Shown here: positions 26,981-38,316 of the stretch, piece by piece | Layout: every line of letters starts with the position of its first letter | How positions within the stretch are numbered: the first letter of the stretch is position 1 | NCBI RefSeq assembly: GCF_017741935.1 | Contig: NZ_JAGHMH010000014.1 | Coordinates: forward strand, 372,001 to 436,000 | Direction: 5' to 3' | Source of the DNA: Rhizobium sp. 16-449-1b | GTDB lineage: Bacteria > Pseudomonadota > Alphaproteobacteria > Rhizobiales > Rhizobiaceae | Length of the DNA: 64,000 bases | The notes under the pieces: generated by a model | What the model was told of the DNA's origin: nothing | What the model saw: the letters and a program-made list of their open reading frames with translations, nothing else | Databases searched by the model: none | Made by a program: the position numbers and the translations under genes

Positions 26981-27225
26981 GTTTATCCGATCCGGGTTCC
27001 GATCCTCAGTTGATCGTCTTTTTGCTGCGCGACTGTCAACAACTCTTCATTGGGACGTGATCAAACTTCTGGCGACGAAAATCATATTCGGATCATTTTT
27101 TACAGAATTGACGACATGCCGGCTAAATTCGCACGAAAACTGCGATCGACGCCCCTATTTTAGCAATTTTTCTGTCAAACCTTCTGCTAACCTGCGCGCA
27201 ATCGAGAAAATGGGGGACACAGTCA

Positions 27226-30200
27226 ATGGCTGCTCGAAACAATCCGAAACGGGAAAAGCAGATCGAGAGCGCGAGCAAGATCGCGACAGCGATGGGCGAG
27301 CACTATCTCGCGCCGGATATTCTCTTCGGACGCGCCAGCGGCGATGACCTTGAATCCTACACGCCTGAAATGCTGGCGATTTCCGCCGTCCACTGCGCGG
27401 CCGAACTCGCCGCCTGGACCGGCAATGCGCCGCGTGTCACCGTCACCTCGCTCGACAATGTCGAGCCGGATGGCGTGGCGGTATCGGTCCTGTCGGTGAC
27501 CGATCACAACATGCCATTCCTCTATGAGTCGGTCATGGGCGAGGTAACGAGCAGCTACCGCGATCTCTTCATGGCGGTTCATCCCATTCTCGTCATGCAG
27601 CCAGGTCATCCGCCGGAACTCTATTCGCCGGATATGCCCGGCGAGCCGGCAAACCGTGTCAGCCACATCCAGCTTCACCTCGCGCCGCTCACCCCGGCGC
27701 AATCCGCAGACCTGATCGAGCGGATCGAGATCGTCCTCGAACAGGTGCGCCTGTCGGTTTCCGACTGGAAGCCCATGCTGGACAAGCTTGGCACCGCCAT
27801 CGACGAGCTGTCGTCGCGCAATGTCGGCCGCCGCAAGGCGGATCGCGACGAAGCGGTCGCTTTCCTGACATGGCTGCGCGACGCCAACTTCACCCTTCTG
27901 GGCATGCGCGAATATGTCTATTCCGGCAAGGGCGCGGACGCGAAGGTCGAGCGCGACAAGGGCACAGGGCTGGGCATCCTCTCCAATCCCGATGTCCTGG
28001 TGCTCCGGACCGGCCGCGATGCGGTAACCACGACGCCCGAAATTCTGGCCTTCCTCGACGGTCCCGACTTCCTGATCGTCACCAAGGCCAACGTCAAATC
28101 CGTTGTTCACCGCCGCGCGTATATGGATTATGTCGGCGTGAAACGCTTCGACGAGAATGGCAATGTCACCGGCGAACTGCGCATTGTCGGCCTCTTCACC
28201 TCGACCGCCTACACCTCGCTCGCAACTGATATCCCGCTGCTGCGCTCGAAGGTGGAGAAGGTGAAAGAGCATTTCGGCTTCGATCCGATGAGCCATTCCG
28301 GCCGCATGCTCGACAACACGCTTGAATCCTACCCGCGCGACGACCTCTTCCAGATCGATACCGCCCTGCTCGCCACCTTCGCCGAACAGATTAACGATCT
28401 GACCGACAGGCCGCGTGTGCGGGTGCTGCCGCGCATCGATCACTTCGATCGTTTCGTCTCCGTTATCGTCTACGTGCCGCGCGAGGAATATGATTCGATC
28501 GTTCGCGAGAAGATCGGCACCTATCTCAAGACGATCTATGACGGCCGCGTCTCGGCCTACTATCCGGCTTTCCCCGAAGGCGGCGTCGCCCGCGTCCATT
28601 TCATCATCGGCCGCTCCGGCGGAAAGACGCCGCGTATCCCTCAGGCAAAGCTCGAAGAAGCAATCCGCAGTATAACGGCCCGCTGGGACGACCGCTTCGA
28701 GATGCTTGCCGGTCCGAAGGCGCCCAAGATCAAGGTCAGCAACGCCTATCAGGATCTCTTCCCGCCGGAAGAAACCTTCGCCGACTTCGCCGATATCGTC
28801 GCCTGCGCCACGGGCGAGCAGATCCGCATCGAATTCTACACGCGCATCAAGGATGGCGTGTCGCTGCTGTGCCTGAAGATCTTCCACTTCAATGGCCAGC
28901 TCGCGCTCTCCCGCCGCGTACCGCTGCTTGAGAATCTTGGCTTCAGCGTCATCAGCGAAGGCACGTTCGACATCAATGTGACGCTGGCCGATGGCAGCGA
29001 AAAGCTGGTGGTGCTGCATGACATGGAACTTGAGGCCCAGAGCGGCGCCGAGATCGATCTGCAACAGTATGGCGCAGCACTTGAAGAAGCCTTCCTGTCG
29101 GCGTTTTCGGGTGTCATCGACAACGACAATTTCAACCGCCTGATCATCTCAGCAGGCCTGTCGGCCCGCGAGACAAGCGTGTTGCGCGCCTACTCGCGCT
29201 ATCTCCGGCAAGCCGGCATCGCCTATTCGCAGGATTACATCGCGACGACGCTGGATAAATACCCGGCTATCTCCTCGCTCATCTTCCGCCTGTTCCACGA
29301 TGGCCTCGACCCGAAACTGACCGAGAAGAACAGGATCAAGAAGGCGACCGATCTTCACGCCAAGATCGAGACCGCGCTGTCGGACGTTCCAAGCCTTGAT
29401 GACGACCGCATCCTGCGTCGCTACGTCAATGTGGTCGACTCGACGCTGCGCACCAACTACTTCCAGCGCAATCCCGATGGTTCCGCAAAGGCGATGCTGG
29501 CCTTCAAGCTCGATCCGCATTTGATCGACGGCCTGCCGGCACCGAAGCCATTCCGCGAAATGTTCGTCTATGGTGTCGAGGTCGAGGGCGTTCACCTGCG
29601 CTTCGGCCGGGTGGCGCGTGGCGGCCTTCGCTGGTCGGATCGCGCCGAGGATTATCGCACCGAAGTGCTGGGCCTCGTAAAGGCGCAGCAGGTCAAGAAC
29701 GCCGTGATCGTGCCCGTCGGCGCCAAGGGCGGCTTCTATCCGAAGAAGCTCCCTGTCGGCGGCAATCGCGACGAGATCTTCAATGCCGGGCGCGAAGCCT
29801 ACAAGACCTACATCCGCACGCTGCTCTCGATCACCGACAATATTTCCGGCACCGAAATCATTCCCCCTGAAAACACCGTGCGGCTTGATGGCGACGACCC
29901 CTATTTCGTTGTCGCCGCCGACAAGGGCACGGCAACCTTCTCCGACACCGCAAATGCGCTGGCGCAGGAAGCCGGCTTCTGGCTCGACGACGCCTTCGCA
30001 TCGGGCGGCTCCGCCGGCTACGATCACAAGAAGATGGGCATCACCGCGCGCGGCGCCTGGGAAACGGTGAAGCGCCACTTCCGCGAGATGGACATCGACA
30101 TCCAGACGACGCCGTTCACGGTCGCGGGCGTTGGCGACATGTCGGGCGACGTCTTCGGCAATGGCATGCTCTTGTCACCGAAGATCCGGCTTCTCGCCGC

Positions 30201-32001
30201 CTTCGACCACCGCGACATCTTCATCGATCCCGATCCTGACATGGCCAAGACCTTGGCGGAGCGTCAGCGGCTGTTCAATCTGCCGCGCTCGAGCTGGCAA
30301 GACTTCGACAAGAACCTGCTCTCGAAGGGCGGCATGATCATCTCGCGCTCGGCGAAATCGGTGACGCTGACCGCGCCAGCCGCCGCCGCGATCGGCATGG
30401 ACAAGACGGTCGCGACGCCGTTTGAAGTCATGACCGCGATCCTGAAAAGCCCTGTCGACCTGCTCTGGTTTGGCGGCATCGGCACCTATGTGAAGGCGAC
30501 ATCCGAAACCGATACCGACGTCGGCGACCGCGCCAACGACCCCATCCGCATCAGCGCCGACGAGGTACGCGCCAAGGTCATCGGCGAGGGCGCGAACCTG
30601 GGCGTCACCCAGCGCGGCCGCATCGCCTACGGGCTGAAGGGCGGTCGCTGCAATTCCGATGCGATCGACAACTCGGCCGGCGTCAACACCTCCGACGTCG
30701 AAGTGAATATCAAGATCGCGCTCGCCGCCGCCATGCATGACGACCGGCTGACGCGGCAGAAGCGCGACCAGCTGCTCTCCTCGATGACCGATGAAGTCAG
30801 CAAGCTGGTACTGCGGAACAACTATCTGCAGTCGCTCGCCATCTCGCTGACCGAGCGCAAGGGCACCGCGAACGGCCTCGAGCTCACCCGCTTCATGGGC
30901 GTGCTGGAGACCGCCAAGCAGCTCAACCGCAAGGTCGAGACGCTCCCCGACGACACCACGATGGCCGAGCGTTACGCCGCGAACAGACCGCTTACACGGC
31001 CGGAGATCGGGGTTCTGCTATCCTATGCCAAGATCGTTCTCTTCGACGCGCTCGCGGCAAGCGATCTGCCGGATGATCCCTATTTCGAGGCGACGCTCTC
31101 GCAATACTTCCCGGCCAAGATGCGCAAGTCCAACGCGTCGGATATCGCCAACCACCGCCTGAAGCGCGAGATCGTGGCGACCGTACTGGCCAACGAGGCC
31201 ATCAACCGCGGCGGCCCAAGCTTTGCCGTCAGCATGATGGACGCGACGGCCGCATCGGCGCCCGAAGTGGTACGCGCCGCCATCATCGCGCGCGACGGCT
31301 TCGATCTGAGCCGGCTCTGGAGCGAGACCGATGCGCTCGACGGCCGGGTCTCCGGCCAGATGCAGAACCGCATCTACGAGGAAATCAGTCATATCTTCAC
31401 TGTCCTGACGCGTCTCCTGTTGAAGATGCAGATGGCCAAAGGTGACATCGCCGAAACCATCGACAGGCTTCGCGCGGCCTTCAAGAAGCTGCAACCCGTC
31501 TTCGCCAACCAGGTCGTTCCCGAACTCGAAGCGCGCCAGGCCGAATATCGGGCCGCCGGCGTGCCGGACAAGCTAGCAGCCGAGATCGCGCATCTGATCG
31601 GTTTTGCGCTGGTGCCCGAGATCATGCAGATCGCTGAGCGCACGGGCGAGCCGCTGATCCGCGCCGCCGAGAGCTATTTCGCGGTCAGCCAGACCTTCCG
31701 TATCGGCCGGCTGCTGGCGGCCGGTAGCCGCATCACGACCTCGGATCACTACGAAAACCTGGCCCTGGCGCGAAGCCTCGACCAGATCGCGACCGCGCGC
31801 CGCGATATCGTGAGCTCGGCCCTATCAAACAACGGCAAGGAAAAGCTGCCGGTGCAGGCATGGCATGCGAGCGACCGCATCAGGATCAACCGCATTGCCG
31901 AGGAACTGGCGGGTCTCGGCGAGGGGGGCGATCCGAATCTGGCCCGCATCACTGTCGCCGCCGGCCTGCTGACCGACCTTGCCAGAGACGGGACGAGGTG
32001 A
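27226..32001 (+). CDS. NAD-dependent glutamate dehydrogenase, large type
   Basis: 1591 residues, the size of the large (about 180 kDa) NAD-GDH class that deaminates glutamate to 2-oxoglutarate for catabolism. N-terminal regulatory regions precede the catalytic core: RVARGGLRWSDRAEDYRTEV near 800, and VGAKGGFYPKK near 834 with the substrate and catalytic lysines. A dinucleotide-binding stretch (VIGEGANLGVTQRGR) follows near 1120. ATG 27226 has GGGGGA 8 nt upstream. The 245-bp spacer before it is AT-rich and contains TTGACG at about 27110 without a good -10. In Caulobacter the homologue, GdhZ, also links nitrogen state to cell division; whether this holds here is unknown. Confidence 0.96.
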   Translation: MAARNNPKREKQIESASKIATAMGEHYLAPDILFGRASGDDLESYTPEMLAISAVHCAAELAAWTGNAPRVTVTSLDNVEPDGVAVSVLSVTDHNMPFLYESVMGEVTSSYRDLFMAVHPILVMQPGHPPELYSPDMPGEPANRVSHIQLHLAPLTPAQSADLIERIEIVLEQVRLSVSDWKPMLDKLGTAIDELSSRNVGRRKADRDEAVAFLTWLRDANFTLLGMREYVYSGKGADAKVERDKGTGLGILSNPDVLVLRTGRDAVTTTPEILAFLDGPDFLIVTKANVKSVVHRRAYMDYVGVKRFDENGNVTGELRIVGLFTSTAYTSLATDIPLLRSKVEKVKEHFGFDPMSHSGRMLDNTLESYPRDDLFQIDTALLATFAEQINDLTDRPRVRVLPRIDHFDRFVSVIVYVPREEYDSIVREKIGTYLKTIYDGRVSAYYPAFPEGGVARVHFIIGRSGGKTPRIPQAKLEEAIRSITARWDDRFEMLAGPKAPKIKVSNAYQDLFPPEETFADFADIVACATGEQIRIEFYTRIKDGVSLLCLKIFHFNGQLALSRRVPLLENLGFSVISEGTFDINVTLADGSEKLVVLHDMELEAQSGAEIDLQQYGAALEEAFLSAFSGVIDNDNFNRLIISAGLSARETSVLRAYSRYLRQAGIAYSQDYIATTLDKYPAISSLIFRLFHDGLDPKLTEKNRIKKATDLHAKIETALSDVPSLDDDRILRRYVNVVDSTLRTNYFQRNPDGSAKAMLAFKLDPHLIDGLPAPKPFREMFVYGVEVEGVHLRFGRVARGGLRWSDRAEDYRTEVLGLVKAQQVKNAVIVPVGAKGGFYPKKLPVGGNRDEIFNAGREAYKTYIRTLLSITDNISGTEIIPPENTVRLDGDDPYFVVAADKGTATFSDTANALAQEAGFWLDDAFASGGSAGYDHKKMGITARGAWETVKRHFREMDIDIQTTPFTVAGVGDMSGDVFGNGMLLSPKIRLLAAFDHRDIFIDPDPDMAKTLAERQRLFNLPRSSWQDFDKNLLSKGGMIISRSAKSVTLTAPAAAAIGMDKTVATPFEVMTAILKSPVDLLWFGGIGTYVKATSETDTDVGDRANDPIRISADEVRAKVIGEGANLGVTQRGRIAYGLKGGRCNSDAIDNSAGVNTSDVEVNIKIALAAAMHDDRLTRQKRDQLLSSMTDEVSKLVLRNNYLQSLAISLTERKGTANGLELTRFMGVLETAKQLNRKVETLPDDTTMAERYAANRPLTRPEIGVLLSYAKIVLFDALAASDLPDDPYFEATLSQYFPAKMRKSNASDIANHRLKREIVATVLANEAINRGGPSFAVSMMDATAASAPEVVRAAIIARDGFDLSRLWSETDALDGRVSGQMQNRIYEEISHIFTVLTRLLLKMQMAKGDIAETIDRLRAAFKKLQPVFANQVVPELEARQAEYRAAGVPDKLAAEIAHLIGFALVPEIMQIAERTGEPLIRAAESYFAVSQTFRIGRLLAAGSRITTSDHYENLALARSLDQIATARRDIVSSALSNNGKEKLPVQAWHASDRIRINRIAEELAGLGEGGDPNLARITVAAGLLTDLARDGTR

Positions 32002-32032
32002 GACAGTCCGCTCCCAAATCAGGAGCAGGCCG

Positions 32033-33418
32033 GTGAATCGCATTGACTGGACGGGAACACAGCCCCAGCGCGCCACGCGCAAGGGCATCTGGGGCTGGAT
32101 GTTCTTCGACTGGGCGGCGCAACCGTTCTTCACCGTCGTCACCACGTTCATCTTCGGCCCCTATTTCGTGGCCAGGCTGACAGCCGATCCGGTCTCCGCA
32201 CAAACGCTCTGGAGCAACATGGCGACGATCTCCTCGGTGATCATCGCCATTCTCTCGCCGATTCTCGGCTCGATCGCCGACCAGTCCGGCGGACGAAAGC
32301 CATGGATCGGCTTCTTCGCCGTCGTCAAGATCGCCAGCCTCTGCTGCCTTTGGTTCGCGGCACCCGGTTCGCCGGTCATCTATCCCGTGATCTTCATGAT
32401 CCTGGCGTCGATCGCCGCGGAATTCTCGATCGTCTTCAACGATTCCATGATGCCGCGCCTTGTCGGAAAGGACGAAGTGGGACGTCTGTCCAACACGGCC
32501 TGGGGCCTCGGCTATCTTGGCGGCATGATCGTGCTGATCGCAGTGGTGGCGCTGCTTGCCGGAAGTCCCGAGACCGGCAAGACGATCCTTGGCCTCGACC
32601 CGCTCTTCGGCCTTGATCCACACACCGGCGAGGATGCGCGCATTACCGGCCCGATCTCGGCCGTCTGGTATCTGATTTTCGTCCTGCCAATGTTTCTGTT
32701 CACACCTGACGTGAAAGGCGGCCTTCCCTTCGGCGCCGCCGTGCGCTCCGGCTTGCGTGAAGTCAGGCACACGCTGGCGGAACTGAAAGAGCGCCGCCCG
32801 CTCATGCGCTTTCTCGTCGCCCGCATGATCTACCAGGACGGCGTCAACGGCCTGCTGATCCTTGGCGGCGCCTTTGCCGCCGGCATGTTCGGCTGGGCAA
32901 CCATCGAGATCGGCATCTACGGCATCATTCTCAACGTGGTGGCGATTTTCGGCTGCATCATCGCCGGGCGGATTGACGCGCGCATCGGCTCGAAGGCGAC
33001 TATAGTCATCAGCCTGACCATGCTGCTCTTGGCGACCTTCGGCATCGTATCGACCGAACCCGGCTATACGCTCTTCGGGCTGGTGCCGCTTCCGACAGCG
33101 GATTCAGGCGGTCTGTTCGGAACGGCGGCGGAGAAGGCCTATATCGGCTACGGCCTGCTGATCGGCCTGGCATTCGGCCCTGTGCAGGCCTCGTCGCGCT
33201 CTTATCTGGCGCGCAGCGTCAGCCTTGACGAGGCCGGCCGCTATTTCGGTATCTACGCTCTGTCAGGCCGGGCAACCAGCTTCATGGCGACGCTTCTGTT
33301 TTCGATCGCGACTTATGCGACAGGCTCGTCGCATCTCGGCATGGCCACGCTCGTCCTGTTTCTGGCAGGCGGGCTGGTCCTGTTGGTCCGGACGCCCTAT
33401 CCGGCGGACAGGGCGTAG
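32033..33418 (+). CDS. MFS transporter, UMF1 family
   Basis: 461-residue inner-membrane protein of the UMF1 (Atg22-like) branch of the major facilitator superfamily: WGWMFFDWAAQPFFTVV at the N-terminus is the hallmark, followed by about 12 hydrophobic segments and MPRLVGKDEVGRLSNTAWGLGYLGG between helices. The substrate is unknown; efflux of amino acids or other small solutes is only a possibility. The start is a GTG at 32033 with AGGAG 7 nt upstream; a longer TTG start at 31979 lies inside the GDH gene. The 31-bp gap after the GDH gene suggests co-transcription, so a link to amino acid catabolism is plausible. It converges on purH with a 16-bp gap and no clear terminator. Confidence 0.88.
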   Translation: MNRIDWTGTQPQRATRKGIWGWMFFDWAAQPFFTVVTTFIFGPYFVARLTADPVSAQTLWSNMATISSVIIAILSPILGSIADQSGGRKPWIGFFAVVKIASLCCLWFAAPGSPVIYPVIFMILASIAAEFSIVFNDSMMPRLVGKDEVGRLSNTAWGLGYLGGMIVLIAVVALLAGSPETGKTILGLDPLFGLDPHTGEDARITGPISAVWYLIFVLPMFLFTPDVKGGLPFGAAVRSGLREVRHTLAELKERRPLMRFLVARMIYQDGVNGLLILGGAFAAGMFGWATIEIGIYGIILNVVAIFGCIIAGRIDARIGSKATIVISLTMLLLATFGIVSTEPGYTLFGLVPLPTADSGGLFGTAAEKAYIGYGLLIGLAFGPVQASSRSYLARSVSLDEAGRYFGIYALSGRATSFMATLLFSIATYATGSSHLGMATLVLFLAGGLVLLVRTPYPADRA

Positions 33419-33434
33419 CCGTTTTCATCGATGT

Positions 33435-35054
33435 TTAGTGGCGGAAGTGGCGCATGCCAGTGAAGACCATCGCCACATTGTGTTCGTTGGCCGCGTCGAT
33501 CACTTCCTGATCGCGCATCGAGCCGCCCGGCTGGACAACAGCCGTGGCACCGGCGGCAATTGCCGACAGCAGCCCGTCTGCGAACGGGAAGAAGGCTTCC
33601 GACGCAACGGCGGAGCCCTTGGTCATCGGCTCGGCCCAGCCCATTGCCTTGGCCGCATCCTCGGCCTTCAGCGCGGCGATGCGCGCGGAATCGATGCGGC
33701 TCATCTGGCCGGCGCCGATACCGGCCGTCTGGCCGTCCTTGGCATAGACGATGGCGTTCGACTTGACGTGCTTGGCAACCGTATAGGCGAACTTGAGGTC
33801 CACCAGTTCCTGCGCCGTCGGCTGGCGATTGGTGACGACCTTGAGCTCGATATCATCGATCATGCCATTGTCACGGCTTTGCACCAGCAGGCCGCCGGCA
33901 ACGGTCTTCGCCGTGATGCCGCCCGAGCGCGGGTCAGGCAGGCCGCCGGTTACGAGCAGGCGCAGGTTCTTCTTGGCGGCGATAACCGCCTTGGCTTCTT
34001 CCGTCACCTCAGGCGCGATGATGACCTCCGTGAACAGCTTGACGATTTCTTCCGCCGTCTCGGCATCGAGCAGCTGGTTAAGCGCAATGATGCCGCCGAA
34101 AGCGGACGTGCTGTCGCAGGCAAGCGCCCGGAGATACGCGTCCTTCAGCGTAGGGCCGGTAGCGACACCGCACGGATTGGCATGCTTGATGATCGCGCAG
34201 GCCGGGCCGGTCTTCTCGGGCGAGAACTCGCCGATCAACTCGAAGGCGCCGTCCGTGTCGTTGATGTTGTTGTAGGAGAGCTGCTTGCCCTGCAGAAGCG
34301 TTGCCGTGGCAACACCCGGACGGTTTTCGCCGGTCACGTAGAAGCCCGCCGTCTGGTGCGGATTCTCGCCGTAGCGCATCTCTTCCTTCAGCACGCCGCC
34401 GATGACACGGTGACGCGGCGTGTCGATGGACAGCGCTTCGGCGAACCAGTTGGAGATCATCGCGTCGTAGGCGGCCGTGCGCGCATAAGCCTTTGCCGCA
34501 AGGCGCTGGCGGAAGGCATAGCTGGTCTGACCGGCATCGGACGAAAGCTGCTCGAGCAGTTCCGGATAGTCAGCGGGATCGGTCAGGATCGCCACATAGG
34601 CATGGTTCTTGGCCGAAGCGCGGATCATCGCCGGGCCACCGATGTCGATATTTTCAACGGTGGTCGGATAATCGCCACCCGCCGCGCGCACATCCTCGAA
34701 CGGATAGAGGTTGATGACGGCGAGATCGATGCCATCAATCCCATGCGCCTTCATCGCTTGCTGATGCTCGGCGTCGTCGCGGATCGCCAGCAGACCGCCG
34801 TGAACCCTCGGATGCAGCGTCTTCACGCGGCCGTCCATGATCTCCGGAAAGCCCGTGACGTCGGAAACGTCGGTAACATCGAGGCCGGCAGCCGCGATCG
34901 CCTTGTGGGTGCCGCCGGTCGACAGCAGCCGAACGCCCTTTTCGGCAAGCGCGCGCGCGAGGTCTACGATGCCGGTCTTGTCGGACACGGAGAGCAAGGC
35001 GGTCTTGACGGCAACCTTGTCGGGGGCGGGGATTTTCTTGGAAACAACGGCCAT
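33435..35054 (-). CDS. purH: bifunctional AICAR formyltransferase / IMP cyclohydrolase
   Basis: Catalyses the last two steps of purine synthesis, AICAR to FAICAR (using 10-formyl-THF) and FAICAR to IMP. 539 residues: N-terminal MGS-like cyclohydrolase domain ([27 protein letters not shown]) and a C-terminal transformylase domain with [11 protein letters not shown], the catalytic Lys-His-NPCG motif. The gene is 93 bp downstream of the heparinase-family gene on the same strand, and its C-terminus ([16 protein letters not shown]) matches the family end. Confidence 0.97.
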   Translation of the reverse strand: MAVVSKKIPAPDKVAVKTALLSVSDKTGIVDLARALAEKGVRLLSTGGTHKAIAAAGLDVTDVSDVTGFPEIMDGRVKTLHPRVHGGLLAIRDDAEHQQAMKAHGIDGIDLAVINLYPFEDVRAAGGDYPTTVENIDIGGPAMIRASAKNHAYVAILTDPADYPELLEQLSSDAGQTSYAFRQRLAAKAYARTAAYDAMISNWFAEALSIDTPRHRVIGGVLKEEMRYGENPHQTAGFYVTGENRPGVATATLLQGKQLSYNNINDTDGAFELIGEFSPEKTGPACAIIKHANPCGVATGPTLKDAYLRALACDSTSAFGGIIALNQLLDAETAEEIVKLFTEVIIAPEVTEEAKAVIAAKKNLRLLVTGGLPDPRSGGITAKTVAGGLLVQSRDNGMIDDIELKVVTNRQPTAQELVDLKFAYTVAKHVKSNAIVYAKDGQTAGIGAGQMSRIDSARIAALKAEDAAKAMGWAEPMTKGSAVASEAFFPFADGLLSAIAAGATAVVQPGGSMRDQEVIDAANEHNVAMVFTGMRHFRH

Positions 35055-35147
35055 GTGGCTTCTCCGTTCGATCTTCGGGAGACATCCGGCGAGGTGCGCG
35101 GAATATGGCGCCGCGTTAGCACAGCTTTGCGCCGGCGAAAACAGCCG

Positions 35148-36818
35148 CTAGCTTCTGCGAGACAAAAACCACCGTATTTCCGGCTTTTCCGGATAGGCGA
35201 AGCTGATTTCCATCTGATCCGAGGCGCAGATGCCGGAGGCGTCGGCAAAGAACACGTCCTCGGCGATCTCGACCGTATTGCCCGGCGAGGAGAACAACCA
35301 GCTCTCGCCATCTGGCGCCGTCATCAGGATGGACTCCCGGTCCATCTGTTTCAGATTGATCGACGGGTGGGCGTGAAAACGCGCAACGGCCTGCAGTTCT
35401 CCTTCGCCCCTGCGCTCCTCGGAAACGGCAAGGCGATCGAGCCCGGTCATGATCGAACCCGTAGCGTTCAAGGTGAGCTCGCGCTCGTGCAGCACACCGA
35501 ACTCTTTCAGATAGCCATCGTGGCTTGCCTTGACGACATCCCTGCCATCATCGGCGACCACGCGATCGACCTGAACCGTCTTCACCGGATCGGTGATCAG
35601 ATGCGCCAGGAAATCGGAAGACGCGAAACGGCTCGACGACGTATCGTTGAGCGTCACGGTCGTATGCGCCGCAGTGGTGCGCGCGACCTGCACATAACGG
35701 TTGCCGGCAAATTTCGGCGATCCCGAATTCACGATAAAGCGGTGCCGGCCTGATGACATCTCGAAGGACAGGCACCCGGCATGAACAGTGCGCGAGAGGT
35801 TACCAGCAGGCGGAAGTCCGGTATCGGCGATAACGACGGTGCGCCCGGCCGCCAGGCGTTGATACCGCGAATGCGGCATCGCCTTGAACGGCTCACCAGC
35901 CGTCTCATCGTAGCGCAGCAGCGAAACGATTTCATTCGCCGAGGTCGAGGTCGCGCCGTTGAACAGAGCGAGATCGCCATCCTGGTGACGGAAAAAGCGC
36001 AGCGCTGGATACATGCGATCGATGCCGGATATCAGCTTCTGCGGCAGATCGTGGCCGAGATTGATATAGGTCTGCCGCAACGGCAGCAGATCGAGCAGAA
36101 GCTCGAGCGCGACGCGCGGATTGCGCGACACGTGCCCGCCATCCGGCAGAATCTGGCTATCGAACTCGACATCGAGCGCTTCGGAGGATTTGCGGATTAC
36201 GCTGGGGCGTACCGGCATAGAGATCGACGCCATGGCAAGCGCTAGGCGGACCCGAAAACGCACCTCGCCGGGCGGCGCATAACGCGCCATGCGGCGCAGG
36301 AAGCGGACTTGAAACGCAAGTGAACGCACGAAGCGTCGATAGAAGCCGCGATCGGCATTCTGCAGCACCACGGGCGAATGCGACAACCAGGCAATGACGC
36401 GCGTTGCCGTAACATCGATCTCCCAGGCAATGCCCTCCATTCGTCCGCCGTGAATGGACAGCCAGCTATTGACGATGGCGCGGGCGACGTTGGAATGCAG
36501 ATCGCTCTTCTTGGAACGCATGTGGCGCAGCCAGCCGAAGCCATGCAGCTTGATGGCAAAGGCGCGCGACGGGAGGCTAAACGTGAACGGCGACTTTCCA
36601 CCCGTCTCCAGCATGCGGCCGGCGAGCGGGAAGCGACCATTGATGATTTCCTCGGCAACATGCGAATCGACGGGCCTTAGATCCGTCGGCGCCACGATCA
36701 GCCGCTCGGGCACGTAGACCGTGTGGCGAAACAACTTGAGGCGCAGAAGCGCAGCACGGCAAAGTACCCGCCGCCAAGCCTCCCGCAGGTAAAGACCTGA
36801 AAACCGTCCGGACCGCAT
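35148..36818 (-). CDS. heparinase II/III family protein
   Basis: 556 residues with the alginate lyase-like helical N-domain and the heparinase II/III C-terminal beta-sandwich (GCLSFEMSSGRHRFIVNSGSP, then AAHTTVTLNDTSSSRF). Characterised relatives are polysaccharide lyases acting on uronic acid-containing polymers; no lyase activity can be claimed from this alone. There is no convincing signal peptide; the N-terminus is basic (REAWRRVLCRAALLRLK), so a cytosolic or membrane-associated position is likelier than secretion. It sits between rsmB and purH on the same strand. A link to exopolysaccharide or capsule turnover is inference. Confidence 0.85.
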   Translation of the reverse strand: MRSGRFSGLYLREAWRRVLCRAALLRLKLFRHTVYVPERLIVAPTDLRPVDSHVAEEIINGRFPLAGRMLETGGKSPFTFSLPSRAFAIKLHGFGWLRHMRSKKSDLHSNVARAIVNSWLSIHGGRMEGIAWEIDVTATRVIAWLSHSPVVLQNADRGFYRRFVRSLAFQVRFLRRMARYAPPGEVRFRVRLALAMASISMPVRPSVIRKSSEALDVEFDSQILPDGGHVSRNPRVALELLLDLLPLRQTYINLGHDLPQKLISGIDRMYPALRFFRHQDGDLALFNGATSTSANEIVSLLRYDETAGEPFKAMPHSRYQRLAAGRTVVIADTGLPPAGNLSRTVHAGCLSFEMSSGRHRFIVNSGSPKFAGNRYVQVARTTAAHTTVTLNDTSSSRFASSDFLAHLITDPVKTVQVDRVVADDGRDVVKASHDGYLKEFGVLHERELTLNATGSIMTGLDRLAVSEERRGEGELQAVARFHAHPSINLKQMDRESILMTAPDGESWLFSSPGNTVEIAEDVFFADASGICASDQMEISFAYPEKPEIRWFLSRRS

Positions 36819-36927
36819 TTCGATTGTCTATTGACCCATATCGTTAGGATTGGATGGACAAGTCCGGAAACGGCACTGACCGTCGATGATTCTGCAACAA
36901 TGCTTAACTATGCCAGTTGCTCTTCGA

Positions 36928-38316
36928 TCAGGCAACACGGCGCAACACGGCCGCATAAAAACCGTCCAGACCCGGCGCGAAACCGGCCGGCAGCTTCAGC
37001 ATGTCGGGTGTGGTGCGGAACTCGCCAAGCGGACTGATTGCCTCTTCCAGCCCCGGCCAGCGGCTCGGCTCGATCGCCACGCGCTCGAATCCTTCGGTGT
37101 CCTTGAGCACCTGTGCCACGACCTCTTCACCCTCGCTCGGATCAAGCGAGCAATTGGAAAACACGATCGTGCCGTCGGGCTTCAGCAACCGCAGCGCATG
37201 GCGAAGCAGACGCTCCTGCAGCGCGGCGAGCTTTGCGATATCTTCCGGCCCCTTGGTCCAGAGCACGTCGGGATGTCGCCGCGTCGTGCCGGTGGAAGAG
37301 CAGGGCGCGTCGAGCAGGATGGCGTCGAAAAGCTCGTCAGGGGTGAACTTGGTCAGATCCTGCGCCATCGTTTCCGCCGACAGCTGGAGACGCTCAAGGT
37401 TCGAACGCAGGCGCTTGATGCGGTTTTCGGACTGCTCGACGGCGGTCACCTTGCCGCCAGCCAGGATCAGCTGCGCCGTCTTACCGCCAGGAGCGGCGCA
37501 GAGATCGGCAACACGCTTGCCGGAGAGATTGCCGAAGAGCTGCGCCGGAATGCTCGCCGCCGCATCCTGTACCCACCACAGCCCCTCGTCGAAACCTTCG
37601 AGAGACGGAATGGAGCCGTCGAATGCGGCAAGCCGTACTCCGCCGGTCGGCAGCACTATGCCGTTCAGCTTTTCGGCCCAGGCCTGGGCATCCGATTTTA
37701 CAGTCAGATCGATGGCAGCGGGCTGCAGCTGGGAATCCGAGATCGCCCGCGCTGCGTCACGGCCATAAGCCTTCTCCAGCCGTTCGAGAAACCAACTAGG
37801 CATCGACGGAATGTCGTCGATCTGGCGAAGGATCTCTTCCTTCTCGCGCCCCAGGCGACGCAGCACGGCGTTGACCAGCTTGGCGAAGCGCCGGTTTCTC
37901 GGGTCGAGATTGGCTTGCTCGACGGCAATGTCGACGGCGGCATGATCGGGAACGTCGAGATAGAGGATCTGCGCCGCCGCGATCGAAAGCACGTGCTGCA
38001 GCGAGCGCGCGCCCTCCGGCAAGGGCGATTCCAGCAGGGATGACACGGCCACCTCGATGCGGGGCAGGTGACGAAGCGTAGTGTTCAGAATTGCGCGGAC
38101 GAGACCACGGTCGTCGTCGGCCAACGCCTTGTAAGCCGGATTTCCATGTTCATGGTCGAGGGCGCCGTCAAGCGAGAGCTTGCGATCGATGACAGCAGCC
38201 AGAATCTTCGAGGCTGCGGCACGCGCCTGCAGACCAGGCTTGGCGGAAGCGGACGTTTCCGCCGGCGCCGACGACTTTTGTTTGCGAAATGGCTTTTTCT
38301 TACCGTCTGAACTCAA
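36928..38316 (-). CDS. rsmB: 16S rRNA (cytosine-967-C5)-methyltransferase, RsmB/NOP2 type
   Basis: 462 residues. An N-terminal NusB-like RNA-binding domain ([22 protein letters not shown]) leads to a SAM-methyltransferase domain with [15 protein letters not shown] and the two Cys of the family: DAPCSSTG near residue 337 and the catalytic Cys in NCSLDPSEG near 388. It methylates 16S rRNA at C967. The start codon is TTG (38316), overlapping the htpX stop (TTGA), so it is translationally coupled. The N-terminal 35 residues ([21 protein letters not shown]) form a lysine-rich low-complexity tail not needed for the fold. Confidence 0.93.
   Translation of the reverse strand: MSSDGKKKPFRKQKSSAPAETSASAKPGLQARAAASKILAAVIDRKLSLDGALDHEHGNPAYKALADDDRGLVRAILNTTLRHLPRIEVAVSSLLESPLPEGARSLQHVLSIAAAQILYLDVPDHAAVDIAVEQANLDPRNRRFAKLVNAVLRRLGREKEEILRQIDDIPSMPSWFLERLEKAYGRDAARAISDSQLQPAAIDLTVKSDAQAWAEKLNGIVLPTGGVRLAAFDGSIPSLEGFDEGLWWVQDAAASIPAQLFGNLSGKRVADLCAAPGGKTAQLILAGGKVTAVEQSENRIKRLRSNLERLQLSAETMAQDLTKFTPDELFDAILLDAPCSSTGTTRRHPDVLWTKGPEDIAKLAALQERLLRHALRLLKPDGTIVFSNCSLDPSEGEEVVAQVLKDTEGFERVAIEPSRWPGLEEAISPLGEFRTTPDMLKLPAGFAPGLDGFYAAVLRRVA

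Noticed and set aside
33225..35753. 842-codon plus-strand frame opposite purH and the heparinase-family gene
   Set aside because: Composition bias of a shadow and no recognisable domain; purH on the minus strand is intact.
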